From: Rikenellaceae bacterium
GTDB lineage: Bacteria; Bacteroidota; Bacteroidia; Bacteroidales; Rikenellaceae
DNA: 64,000 nt
NCBI GenBank assembly: GCA_015059955.1
Contig: SUZK01000002.1
Span: 273,568-337,567, forward strand
Direction: 5' to 3'
Part shown: positions 16,287 through 24,090 of the stretch, piece by piece
Layout of the letters: every line of letters starts with the position of its first letter
Numbering within the stretch: position 1 is the first letter of the stretch
The notes under the pieces: generated by a model
Told to the model about the DNA's origin: nothing
What the model saw: only the letters and a program-made list of their open reading frames with translations
The model's database searches: none
Program-made: the position numbers and the translations under genes

Positions 16287-16350
16287 TCGAATCCCTTTGC
16301 CCCCACAACCATAAGCCACTTGATTATTCAAGTGTTTTTTTGTTTTTGTA
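16285..16350 (+). repeat. Duplicated tRNA-Val 3' end plus terminator
   Basis: The stretch from the T loop (GTTCGAATCC) through the acceptor strand and terminator repeats 15987 onward with few differences, including TTGCCCCC for TTGCTCCC in the acceptor strand. It lacks the 5' half of a tRNA, so it cannot be a functional gene. Confidence 0.88.
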
Positions 16351-16394
16351 CGGTGTTGGTGGCGTGGTGCGGGTTGCACCCGAATGCGAAGTAG

Positions 16395-16465
16395 CAGTGC
16401 TGCCACCACTCCACCATCCATCTAACCTATAGCGAGGCAGCATAGTGAGTTCGAATTTAGGAGGG
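16395..16465 (+). repeat. Repeat segment downstream of tRNA-Val, copy 2
   Basis: Second copy of the segment at 16141, ending in GAGTTCGAATTTAGGAGGGG. It is not followed by a third structured element. Instead the sequence runs into the tRNA-Arg terminator. Confidence 0.75.
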
Positions 16466-16522
16466 GTTGCACCCGAATGTGAAGAATTGAGTCGTCGTCA
16501 TACGACGAAGTCGGGTAGCTAT

Positions 16523-16555
16523 AAAAAAGCAGCGGCAACCATCTCTGATTGCCGC
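16523..16555 (-). terminator. Terminator of tRNA-Arg
   Basis: The minus strand forms GCGGCAA...TTGCCGC followed by TGCTTTTTT, four bases after the tRNA end. Confidence 0.85.
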
Positions 16556-16559
16556 TTTG

Positions 16560-16633
16560 TGACTCCGACAGGATTCAAACCTGTAACCGCTTGATCCGTA
16601 GTCAAGTACTCTATTCAGTTGAGCTACGGAGCC
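16560..16633 (-). tRNA. tRNA-Arg (anticodon ACG)
   Basis: Acceptor GGCTCCG/CGGAGTC (one G-U) with discriminator A. Anticodon stem CTTGA/TCAAG, loop CTACGGA, anticodon ACG. T loop TTTGAAT. CCA is not encoded. Confidence 0.95.
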
Positions 16634-16654
16634 ATTCCTTTGCTTTTGCGAGTG

Positions 16655-16686
16655 CAAATGTACGACAAATATTTTATCTGTGCAAA
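16655..16686 (-). promoter_or_regulatory. Promoter of tRNA-Arg
   Basis: On the minus strand TTTG (16683-16686), 20 bases, TACATTTG (16655-16662), 21 bases before the tRNA. Confidence 0.8.
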
Positions 16687-16703
16687 CTTTTCATCGAAAA
16701 TTT

Positions 16704-16739
16704 TTAAAAAAAAGACGACACCATTCGATGTCGTCTTTT
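16704..16739 (-). terminator. Terminator of the coaD-to-tlpA operon
   Basis: The minus strand reads an 11-bp perfect stem AAAAGACGACA/TGTCGTCTTTT followed by more T. It starts about 20 bases past the last gene's stop. Confidence 0.9.
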
Positions 16740-16761
16740 CCATGTTCTGTAAATCAGCTAC

Positions 16762-17283
16762 TTACTCTATATACTTAGCAAGTGTTTTTTCGATGTCCTC
16801 ACCGCGTAAACCGATAGCAACGATCTCGCCATCGGGTGAAACAAGGAAGTTTGATGGGATATACTCCACGCCATAGGCCTCGGCAGCGGGGCACTGGCGA
16901 GACTCGTCATAACCCCACACGTTAGTCCATGTCATCTCATTCTCCGCAATAAACCTCCTCCATGCATTTTCGCGACCTGGGCCGCAGAGCGACACACCGT
17001 AGATCTCGAAGCCCTTAGGTGCAAACTTCTCGTATGCTGCAACAAGATGAGGTATCTCCGCACGGCATGGACCGCACCATGTAGCCCAGAAGTCGATAAG
17101 TACCCACTTGCCCTCGGCAAGAAGGTCCGAAACGGCTACCACTTTGCCATCCTCCGTGGCAAGGGCGATATCTATATACTTGTCGCCAACATCAATAGAT
17201 GAGTTGCTCTCTGGTGTTGCGGCGTAGCTCATACCAAAAGCCATCACACCGCACAATAATGCTAATATCTTTTTCATAGTCAT
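16762..17283 (-). CDS. TlpA-family thiol-disulfide oxidoreductase
   Basis: The 173-residue protein has a signal peptide (MKKILALLCGVMAFGMSYA) and one thioredoxin domain with the active site WCGPC in IDFWATWCGPCRAEIPHL. The cis-proline region YIPSNFLVSPDG is also present. It should act in the periplasm. It differs from the upstream paralog by lacking the N-terminal DUF4369-like part. It is last in the operon, 24 bases after that paralog. A probable tandem duplication gave the pair. Confidence 0.9.
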   Translation of the reverse strand: MTMKKILALLCGVMAFGMSYAATPESNSSIDVGDKYIDIALATEDGKVVAVSDLLAEGKWVLIDFWATWCGPCRAEIPHLVAAYEKFAPKGFEIYGVSLCGPGRENAWRRFIAENEMTWTNVWGYDESRQCPAAEAYGVEYIPSNFLVSPDGEIVAIGLRGEDIEKTLAKYIE

Positions 17284-17307
17284 AATGTTTTAGGTTCGTT
17301 TTGTTGT

Positions 17308-18450
17308 TTACTTGATATTTTCTGAGAGGATTCTATCAACATCCTCGCCGCGAAGGTTCTTGGCAACAAGCTTGCCATCGGGAGAGTAGAGGAAGTTAGC
17401 TGGTATGCCGTTGACGCCGTAGGCCTCGCCTGCAGCCCATGAGCCATCCTCGCCCGTGCCCCAGACATTCACCCATGCCATGCCATTCTCATCGATAAAG
17501 CTCTTCCACTTCTCCTCGGTGCCATTTCTGTCGAAGCTCACGCCATATATCTCAAAACCCTTAGGGGCGAACTTGGCGTAGGCATCAACAAGGTGTGGTA
17601 TCTCACCACGGCAGGGTCCGCACCATGTAGCCCAGAAGTCAACGAGTACCCACTTGCCACTCTTGCAGATGTCGGCAACGCTGACAATCTCACCCTCGGT
17701 ATTAGGTAGGCGGAGGTCGACAATGTCGGCACCTATCATCGTGTTGCTCATCGCCTTATAAGCATCGAGGTGGGCAAACTTCTTGTCGATCTTTGCAAAG
17801 AGCTCGGCACCCTTATCGGCATCACCACCAAAGCCCATATATGTAGATAGGGCGAAGAGCGATAGACGGTTATCGCAGTTCTCAAGGATGAAGTTATACA
17901 TGTAGTCCATAAACTCCTCGTAGAGTTGCTCCATCTCCTCCTCGCTTGTGGCAGTATATATAGCCTCCACCTTCGCAGATGCCTCGTTCTCGTACTTGAC
18001 CATCTTGTCGTAGAGCGTAGAGCCCTCGACGCTGATAGTGCCATCTGCGTCAGTTGTGATGTGCATGTCGTTGCCCTCGCTTATAAGACGCTCGATATTC
18101 TCCTTGCCAAGAGCGATGGTGATGATCTCGCCCTCAAGAGCCTCTATCTCTGCGCTAAACGACCAGTTATCGTCAAGCGCTGCGGTCACCTGACGGTCCT
18201 TGTCTATGCGCAAAGTAACCTCGGCATTTCCGCCCTCAAACAGAGGCGCATACTCCTCCTTGAGCCATGCGAGGTCACCACTTATGGTGATGCCATTCAC
18301 CTCAGACGCCTCCTCGCAAGCTGCCTGAGCCTCTGTGTTGGTAGCTGCTACTGAGCCTGCCTTATCCTGAGCCTTCTCGTTCTTCTTCTGCTCGCCGCCG
18401 CATGCTACGATAAGCATCGCGAAGCTTATGATTGCAAATATTTGTCTCAT
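17308..18450 (-). CDS. TlpA-like lipoprotein with N-terminal DUF4369-type domain
   Basis: The 380-residue protein starts with a lipoprotein signal (FAMLIVACGG, lipid on Cys17). A Lys/Gln-rich spacer and an N-terminal domain of the DUF4369 type (GITISGDLAWLKEEYAPLF, TTDADGTISVEGS) follow. Then comes a helical linker and a thioredoxin domain with WCGPC near residue 275 and GIPANFLYSPDG. It should be anchored facing the periplasm. The closest relative is the next gene in the operon. The physiological partner is not known. Confidence 0.87.
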   Translation of the reverse strand: MRQIFAIISFAMLIVACGGEQKKNEKAQDKAGSVAATNTEAQAACEEASEVNGITISGDLAWLKEEYAPLFEGGNAEVTLRIDKDRQVTAALDDNWSFSAEIEALEGEIITIALGKENIERLISEGNDMHITTDADGTISVEGSTLYDKMVKYENEASAKVEAIYTATSEEEMEQLYEEFMDYMYNFILENCDNRLSLFALSTYMGFGGDADKGAELFAKIDKKFAHLDAYKAMSNTMIGADIVDLRLPNTEGEIVSVADICKSGKWVLVDFWATWCGPCRGEIPHLVDAYAKFAPKGFEIYGVSFDRNGTEEKWKSFIDENGMAWVNVWGTGEDGSWAAGEAYGVNGIPANFLYSPDGKLVAKNLRGEDVDRILSENIK

Positions 18451-18496
18451 AATATAAAATGTTTAGTTATACTCCTTTAACGCGATGTTAGCCGCT

Positions 18497-19111
18497 TTAT
18501 TGTCTCTTGATCCTGTCGGGATTTGATTTGATGAAACTCTCCCACGACGAACTGCCCTTACGCGCCTTGCTGTCACCACCCAAGCCCTTGCGCTTGTCGC
18601 CCGCTGTGGCGCGCGTCAGAACGTTGCTCGATGTAAACCAGTGACATAACGCCACAGCCATGCCATCCGTAGCATCGAGCTTGCGCGGCTTATAGTCGGT
18701 GCCAAGTATCGAGTTTATCATCGTCGCCACCTGCTCCTTGGTCGCCTGACCGCGACCCGTGATAGCCTGCTTGATGCGTGAGGGGGCGTACTCCTCAATA
18801 CATATGTCGCCCTCGACGCTCAACACCGCGGCTATGGCGACGCCCTGTGCTCGGCCGAGCTTGAGCATCGACTGCACGTTTGTTCCAAAGAACGGTGACT
18901 CGAAGGCTACCTCCGTGGGGTGGTAGGTCTCCGTGAGGTTGCGCACACGGTCGAAGATGTAGCGTAGCTTTTGGTGAGCATCCCTAATTTTGTGCATATC
19001 TATCTCGCCGAGTACCAACGCCTCAGGCTTGCCGTCACGAATCTCGATGACGCCATAGCCCATATAGTTGGTGCCTGGGTCGATGCCCATTATGCGGATG
19101 CTCTCTGCCAC
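18497..19111 (-). CDS. ruvC: Holliday junction resolvase RuvC
   Basis: The 204-residue nuclease resolves Holliday junctions made by RuvAB. The catalytic acidic residues are visible in GIDPGTNYMGYG, AFESPFFGTN and LDATDGMAVALCHW. YAPSRIKQAITGRGQATKEQV is the conserved DNA-binding stretch. A C-terminal tail of about 40 residues, basic and Ser-rich (GDKRKGLGGDSKARKGSSS), extends past the core. The gene lies 15 bases after lpxD. Confidence 0.95.
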   Translation of the reverse strand: MAESIRIMGIDPGTNYMGYGVIEIRDGKPEALVLGEIDMHKIRDAHQKLRYIFDRVRNLTETYHPTEVAFESPFFGTNVQSMLKLGRAQGVAIAAVLSVEGDICIEEYAPSRIKQAITGRGQATKEQVATMINSILGTDYKPRKLDATDGMAVALCHWFTSSNVLTRATAGDKRKGLGGDSKARKGSSSWESFIKSNPDRIKRQ

Positions 19112-19126
19112 GTTATATGTGGGGTG

Positions 19127-20158
19127 TTACTCCTCAAGTTTTGCTATGCGCTTCTCCATCTCGCGTACCTTCGATGCCATGTCTGGAAGCTGGCGGAAGA
19201 TGGCAAACGAGCGGTGGTACTGCATGCCTGGAAGAGCAGGGTAGCCGAAGCGTATCTCGTCGTCAGCGACATTCTTGTCGATACCCGACTTCGAGCCAAT
19301 CTTCACGCGGTTGCCGATGGTGACGTGGTCGGCAACACCCACCTGGCCTGCCACGAAGCAGTTGCTGCCCACCTTCGAGGTGCCAGCAATGCCAACTTGT
19401 GCCGACATAACGGTATTTGCACCCACCTCGACGTTGTGACCTATCTGTATGAGGTTGTCGAGCTTAACTCCCGAGCGGATGATTGTAGAGTCGGTCTTTG
19501 CGCGGTCGATACATGTGTTAGCGCCAAGCTCTACGTTATCCTCGATGACGACGTTGCCGAGCTGTGGAATCTTCGCGAATGTGCCATCCTCCTTTGGTGC
19601 GAAGCCGAAGCCATCGGCGCCGATGACAACGCCCGAGTGAAGGATACAGTTCTTGCCGATGACACAACCCTCATAGATCTTAACGCCTGGGTATATCTTC
19701 GTGCCCTCGCCGATAACGACATTGTCGCCAACGTAGCACTGTGGGTATAGCTGTACGTTGTTGCCAATCTTAGCACCCGCCTCGATTACAGTGAAGTCGC
19801 CAACGTAGCAGTTCTCGCCCATCTGTGCAGCCTCGTTTATAGAGGCAAGCTTCGAGATGCCCGTCTTGCGAGGACGTGTGGCATTGTACATCTCAAGGAG
19901 GTTGAGCACACACTGGCCCACGTTCTCCACCTTGATAAGTGTTGTTGTCACCTCCTGCTTAGGCTCGAAGGTCTTGTCCACAAGGACGATAGATGCCTCG
20001 GTGGTGTATAGATACTGCTCGTATGCTGGGTTAGTAAGGTAGGCGAGAGAGCCCGCCTTGCCGCCGTCGATAGATGAAACGGTAGATACCGTTGCGCCCT
20101 TGTCGCCAACGATTTCTCCGCCAAGAAGTCCGGCAATCATCTCTGCTGTAAACTGCAT
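19127..20158 (-). CDS. lpxD: UDP-3-O-(3-hydroxyacyl)glucosamine N-acyltransferase
   Basis: The 343-residue acyltransferase performs the third step of lipid A synthesis. An N-terminal uridine-binding domain is followed by a left-handed beta helix of hexapeptide repeats ([20 protein letters not shown] and similar). The catalytic His lies within [16 protein letters not shown]-terminal helix ([17 protein letters not shown]) closes the trimer. It is 13 bases after coaD. Confidence 0.95.
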   Translation of the reverse strand: MQFTAEMIAGLLGGEIVGDKGATVSTVSSIDGGKAGSLAYLTNPAYEQYLYTTEASIVLVDKTFEPKQEVTTTLIKVENVGQCVLNLLEMYNATRPRKTGISKLASINEAAQMGENCYVGDFTVIEAGAKIGNNVQLYPQCYVGDNVVIGEGTKIYPGVKIYEGCVIGKNCILHSGVVIGADGFGFAPKEDGTFAKIPQLGNVVIEDNVELGANTCIDRAKTDSTIIRSGVKLDNLIQIGHNVEVGANTVMSAQVGIAGTSKVGSNCFVAGQVGVADHVTIGNRVKIGSKSGIDKNVADDEIRFGYPALPGMQYHRSFAIFRQLPDMASKVREMEKRIAKLEE

Positions 20159-20171
20159 ATTCTATTGGGTT

Positions 20172-20657
20172 TTAGTTATTTGTACTTTTCATGTAATCCT
20201 CCAAGCGTATCCCCTCGGGGAGTAGCGCTCGGGTGTCGTGGCCAAAGGCGTGAAGCTCACGCACCAACGACGACGATATATGCTCCACCTCGGCAGGGGC
20301 GATGACCACTACGGTGCGAAGCTCTGGGAATATGGCGCGGTTGGCATGATCCATGGTACGCTCATAGTCGAAGTCGGCGGCGTTACGCACGCTGCGTATC
20401 ATCGTCGTCGCACCCACACGGCGTGCCTCGTCGCCCGTAAGCGTCGTGTATACCGATACCTCCACACGGCTCTCGCCCTCGTAGACCCTCTCTATCAGGC
20501 GCTTGCGCGACTCTACGTCGAGCATGCCACGCTTAGCAGGGTTGTGGCCTATGGCTATGACAACCTTGTCGAAGAGGCGTAATGCCTCCTCCACTACGGC
20601 CTCATGGCCTCGTGTGAATGGGTCGAATGACCCTGGAAATATCGCTACTCGCTCCAT
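20172..20657 (-). CDS. coaD: Phosphopantetheine adenylyltransferase
   Basis: The 161-residue enzyme makes dephospho-CoA from 4'-phosphopantetheine and ATP. The nucleotidyltransferase motif is FPGSFDPFTRGH, with GHNPAKRGML and the ISSSLVREL signature near the end. The start is the ATG at 20657. An in-frame ATG at 20681 lies inside the TATCTTTG box and cannot be used from that promoter. It is first gene of the coaD-lpxD-ruvC-tlpA-tlpA operon. Confidence 0.95.
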   Translation of the reverse strand: MERVAIFPGSFDPFTRGHEAVVEEALRLFDKVVIAIGHNPAKRGMLDVESRKRLIERVYEGESRVEVSVYTTLTGDEARRVGATTMIRSVRNAADFDYERTMDHANRAIFPELRTVVVIAPAEVEHISSSLVRELHAFGHDTRALLPEGIRLEDYMKSTNN

Positions 20658-20678
20658 ACCTTTAAACAATATATCACG

Positions 20679-20686
20679 CAAAGATA
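20679..20686 (-). promoter_or_regulatory. -7 box of the coaD operon
   Basis: TATCTTTG on the minus strand, 21 bases upstream of the ATG at 20657. No convincing -33 box is seen. Confidence 0.55.
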
Positions 20687-20736
20687 GTAAAAATTTCGAT
20701 AAACATCCATATTTGCCTCATAAATAGCGTGGAGCG

Positions 20737-21339
20737 CTACCTACGTCGTCGGCGTGGTAGCTCAATATACTCGGTATAGACGAGCTTCGTGTGTGGGTTA
20801 GACGATACTATCTCCTGGCGTATAGCCTTTGTGCCGTAGCGTATAAACCAGAACTTGCGCGGCACACGATGCACAACTTGGTAGAGCGTATCTACGCTAT
20901 GTAGCGCGTAGGCGATGCTATCTGCCTTGACGATGCCGCGTATCGTGCTCCACCTGTCGCTACCCTCGAACGTGCGCACCGTATCGCGAATGGTATCGCG
21001 AATGATTACGGTGTCGCGCAGCAGTAGCGTGGCTTCGTAGTCGCTCTCGGTAGCGCTCTTCGCAAAACTCTCGGCACGTCGAAGTCGTATGCCTAACTCC
21101 TTGATGCGTGTGGCATCTGCGGCGCGGTGCTCGCGAAACTCGTCGAGTCGGAGCTCCAACGCCTCGACCGAGGCTGCCGACTCACCAGCCTTGGTTTGAT
21201 AGAGCTCGACGTCGCTAAGGAGCGAATGTTGGTTGCGTCTAAGGCGCTGATTGTCACCATATAGGTGCACAATGATAAGGCCACAAATAATGGTGGCGAT
21301 GGTGGCAACGGATGCCACCACAATAACTATTTTTCTCAT
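20737..21339 (-). CDS. DUF6549-like membrane-anchored coiled-coil protein
   Basis: The 200-residue protein has one N-terminal transmembrane helix (VIVVASVATIATIICGLIIV) and a coiled-coil segment (about 35-95). A repeat of the form RDTVIIRDTIRDTVRTF follows, then a C-terminal domain (VDTLYQVVHRVP, FWFIRYGTKAIRQEI, NPHTKLVYTEYIELPRR). I recognise this from memory as the DUF6549 type found in Bacteroidales mobile elements and phage-like loci, where its job is unknown. Here no phage or conjugation genes are near it. It points the same way as the coaD operon but has its own gap of 79 bases. Confidence 0.7.
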   Translation of the reverse strand: MRKIVIVVASVATIATIICGLIIVHLYGDNQRLRRNQHSLLSDVELYQTKAGESAASVEALELRLDEFREHRAADATRIKELGIRLRRAESFAKSATESDYEATLLLRDTVIIRDTIRDTVRTFEGSDRWSTIRGIVKADSIAYALHSVDTLYQVVHRVPRKFWFIRYGTKAIRQEIVSSNPHTKLVYTEYIELPRRRRR

Positions 21340-21477
21340 AATTGTGTAGATTTTTACTTTGTGACAGAGTTGTCACACGACAAAGATACAACACCGTCCA
21401 GGCGATGTTTTCTACACTTTGTGGAATAGTGCAAAAATAAATTTCGACTTTTCAATACGAGTTTGTGAATTATTTTA

Positions 21478-21485
21478 TACCTTTG
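21478..21485 (+). promoter_or_regulatory. -7 box of aspA
   Basis: TACCTTTG about 63 bases before the aspA ATG. The TTTG at 21462-21465 is too close to act as -33, so the upstream element is unclear. Confidence 0.5.
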
Positions 21486-21547
21486 TATAATGTATCACTG
21501 CGTGATAATTCTAAACAATAACAATTATATAACTAAAACAACCTATT

Positions 21548-22981
21548 ATGGCTACTAATTTTTCAGGTAAAACTCGTCTTGAGAGTGATCTTATTGGTGA
21601 GATGCAGGTGCCCGTTGAGGCTCTTTATGGTGTGCAGACATTGCGCGGTATCGAGAACTTCCCTATCAGCCGCTTCCACCTCTGTGACTACCCACTATTC
21701 ATCAACGGCCTCGCCATCACCAAGCTCGCAGCAGCTGAGGCTAACCACCAGCTCGGCCTCTTGACTGATGCTCAGTTTGATGGTATCTCTAAGGCTTGTC
21801 TTGAGATTATGCAGGGTCAGCACCACGACCAGTTCCCATGCGACATGATCCAGGGTGGCGCTGGTACTACTACCAACATGAACGCTAACGAGGTTATCGC
21901 TAACCGTGCCCTCCAGATTATGGGCCACGAGGCTGGTGAGTATCAGTACTGCTCACCTAACGACCACGTTAACTGCTCACAGTCGACAAACGACGCCTAC
22001 CCATGTGGTATCCACCTCGGCCTCTACGCTACACACCAGGTATTCATGAAGCACTACAACGCCCTTATCGAGTCATTCGAGAAGAAGGCTAAGGAGTTCG
22101 CTCACATCATCAAGATGGGTCGTACTCAGCTTGAGGACGCAGTGCCTATGACCCTCGGTCAGACATTCGGTGCCTTTGCACAGATTCTTAAGGAGGAGCG
22201 CAAGAACCTCGAGTTCGCCGCTGAGGAGTTCCTAACAGTAAACATGGGTGCTACAGCTATCGGTACTGGTATCTGCTCTGAGCCAGGCTACTCTGAGAAG
22301 TGTATCGCTGCTCTTCGCCAGATTACCGGCTGGGATATCAAGCTCGCTGAGGACCTCGTGGCTGCTACATCTGACACATCGTGCATGGTGGGCTACTCAT
22401 CGGCTCTTCGCCGCGTAGCTGTCAAGCTCAACAAGATATGTAACGACCTTCGCCTCTTGGCTTCAGGTCCTCGTTGCGGTCTCCATGAGTTCGACCTCCC
22501 AGCACGTCAGCCAGGCTCTTCAATCATGCCAGGTAAGGTTAACCCAGTTATCCCTGAGGTGATGAACCAGATTTGCTATAAGGTTATCGGTAACGACGCG
22601 TGCGTGGCAATGTGTGGCCAGGAGGCTCAGATGGAGCTCAACGCTATGGAGCCTACAATGGCACAGTGCTGCTTCGAGTCTGCTGAGATTATGATGAACG
22701 GCTTCGACACCCTCCGCGTAAACTGCGTTGATGGTATCAAGGCTAACGAGGAGCAGTGCCGCAAGTATGTTCAGGATAGCTTCGGTATTGTGACAGCTCT
22801 CAACCCAATCATCGGCTACAAGAACTCTACAAAGATTGCTAAGAAGGCTATGGCTACCGGTGGTCGCGTATACGATATCGTACTCGAGGAGGGTATCCTC
22901 ACCAAGGAGGAGCTTGATACTATTCTTCTTCCAGAGAATATGATTAAGCCTGTTAAGCTTGATATCAAACCTCGCCGATAA
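21548..22981 (+). CDS. aspA: Aspartate ammonia-lyase
   Basis: The 477-residue enzyme splits aspartate into fumarate and ammonia and would feed the fumarate branch of anaerobic metabolism. TRLESDLIGEMQVP at the start and LEDAVPMTLGQTFGAFAQIL are typical of AspA. The signature loop GSSIMPGKVNPVIPE with the catalytic Ser is near residue 325. The PVIPEV variant supports AspA rather than fumarase. Codon use is strongly biased towards C-ending codons, as in highly expressed genes. Its stop codon merges with a palindromic repeat that also acts as terminator. Confidence 0.94.
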   Translation: MATNFSGKTRLESDLIGEMQVPVEALYGVQTLRGIENFPISRFHLCDYPLFINGLAITKLAAAEANHQLGLLTDAQFDGISKACLEIMQGQHHDQFPCDMIQGGAGTTTNMNANEVIANRALQIMGHEAGEYQYCSPNDHVNCSQSTNDAYPCGIHLGLYATHQVFMKHYNALIESFEKKAKEFAHIIKMGRTQLEDAVPMTLGQTFGAFAQILKEERKNLEFAAEEFLTVNMGATAIGTGICSEPGYSEKCIAALRQITGWDIKLAEDLVAATSDTSCMVGYSSALRRVAVKLNKICNDLRLLASGPRCGLHEFDLPARQPGSSIMPGKVNPVIPEVMNQICYKVIGNDACVAMCGQEAQMELNAMEPTMAQCCFESAEIMMNGFDTLRVNCVDGIKANEEQCRKYVQDSFGIVTALNPIIGYKNSTKIAKKAMATGGRVYDIVLEEGILTKEELDTILLPENMIKPVKLDIKPRR

Positions 22982-23108
22982 TTTTCGATTATAAGGCCGC
23001 ATCTGCGGCACATTGCAAAAAGTATGAGACCTCGGGCTGTACTTCGTGTACTATCCCGAGGTCTCTTCTTTTGCGATGCCCCACATCTGCAGCCTTCTAA
23101 TCAAAAAT
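22980..23108 (+). repeat. Palindromic 3'-UTR element, copy 1 (aspA)
   Basis: The element begins at the last two bases of the aspA stop codon (AATTTTCGATTATAAGGC) and ends in the inverse (GCCTTCTAATCAAAAAT). The inner hairpin GAGACCTCGGG/CCCGAGGTCTC (23026-23036, 23055-23065) has the loop CTGTACTTCGTGTACTAT and is followed by TTCTTTT, so it should work as a terminator. It is the most diverged of the full copies. Confidence 0.8.
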
Positions 23109-23341
23109 ATAGTTCGCTCCCATATACCCCTAATCTCATTATACTCCCTAAATTCCTGCCCCCCTAATTTTTAATTCACTGATTATCAGGCTGCTATATC
23201 ATATTTCAGTGAGGCGAGTTTTGCCGTACGCGTAACTCGTTGATAATCAATACTATGAAATAATAGTCAAGATTAATTTTTCATATCGTTGATAATCAAT
23301 GTATTACGGTGTCGTTTGCGGAAAAATCTCGCGCCCAAAAA
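23109..23341. other. Intergenic stretch with three TGATAATCA-type palindromes
   Basis: TGATTATCA (23180-23188), GTTGATAATCAA (23239-23250) and GTTGATAATCAA (23288-23299) share an 11-base palindrome TTGATAATCAA or its core. They stand 60 and 49 bases apart upstream of the lipoprotein promoter. No gene is seen here. Confidence 0.55.
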
Positions 23342-23373
23342 TTTGGCTATCGCTCTTTGTAGGTGTAATTTTG
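23342..23373 (+). promoter_or_regulatory. Promoter of the 23417 lipoprotein gene
   Basis: TTTG (23342-23345), 20 bases, TAATTTTG (23366-23373), about 43 bases before the ATG. Confidence 0.65.
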
Positions 23374-23416
23374 CAGTAACAATCAATCGCAATTATTCAC
23401 CTATATTTATAATATT

Positions 23417-23860
23417 ATGAGACGACTATTTTTTGTGTGTGCCGTAGTGGCAGCAATGGTGGCTACAAGCTGCGAGAGGATTATTGGTGGCGATTACATT
23501 AAGGACGAGCCAAAGATTGCATTCGAGGAGGAGCAGATGGTTGTATCTGCCGAGGGTGGCGAGGTCATTATCCCCATAAACTCTACGGGTATTGACAACG
23601 TCTTCATCGAGTCGGATAGTAACTGGATAAGGGATGAGAATGGTGACCTTATACCTATTGACGAGTGGATAGAGATTGTCAAGGTCATCGACGAGTATGA
23701 CGCCGAGGAGGGCACACGTGCGCTGCCGATGTATAAGTCTGCTATCGTTATCAAGGTCTTGCCTAACGACACAGGTTATGGCCGCAGTGCCACGCTTAGT
23801 GCGCGTAGCTTCACTGTGAGCGACCGTATCATCATCCGCCAGCCAGCAGCTGAGCAGTAA
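23417..23860 (+). CDS. Small lipoprotein with BACON-like domain
   Basis: The 147-residue protein has a lipoprotein signal ending VATSCER (Cys19). It has one beta-rich domain with MVVSAEGGEVIIPINSTG and SDSNWI, which resembles the BACON domain seen in Bacteroidetes surface proteins. The C-terminal IIIRQPAAEQ fits the last strand of that fold. It stands alone and no polysaccharide-use genes are near. The function is unknown. Confidence 0.72.
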   Translation: MRRLFFVCAVVAAMVATSCERIIGGDYIKDEPKIAFEEEQMVVSAEGGEVIIPINSTGIDNVFIESDSNWIRDENGDLIPIDEWIEIVKVIDEYDAEEGTRALPMYKSAIVIKVLPNDTGYGRSATLSARSFTVSDRIIIRQPAAEQ

Positions 23861-23884
23861 AGAGAGCGTATCACACTGCGTCAT

Positions 23885-23920
23885 AAGGCAGTGGCTACCT
23901 TACGTGTGGCCGCTGCCTTT
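23885..23920 (+). terminator. Probable terminator after the lipoprotein gene
   Basis: AAGGCAGTGGC and GGCCGCTGCCTT pair over about 11 bp with one G-T, followed by TTGG. The tail is weak. The remaining bases up to clpB hold nothing I can name. Confidence 0.5.
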
Positions 23921-24090
23921 GGTATGTCGTCTGCCACCCTCTGTCAAAATGGCGTTGGTGGCAATTATGAGTGGGCATTTTGTCTTGTTGGGAGTGTCGA
24001 TGTGTCGTTGCGTGGTGACAGAATTTCGTGTTTTGTCGATTGGCAGGAGTTTTGTCGCAGGGTGTGTTGAAAGCATAAAATATAATTATT

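Noticed and set aside
16285..16308. Second tRNA-Val gene
   Set aside because: Only the T arm and acceptor strand are present. The 5' half is replaced by the structured element.
16191..16432. Small plus-strand frames behind tRNA-Val
   Set aside because: They cross the duplicated tRNA end and its terminator. Similarity to peptides of the Leu repeats reflects the shared core sequence.
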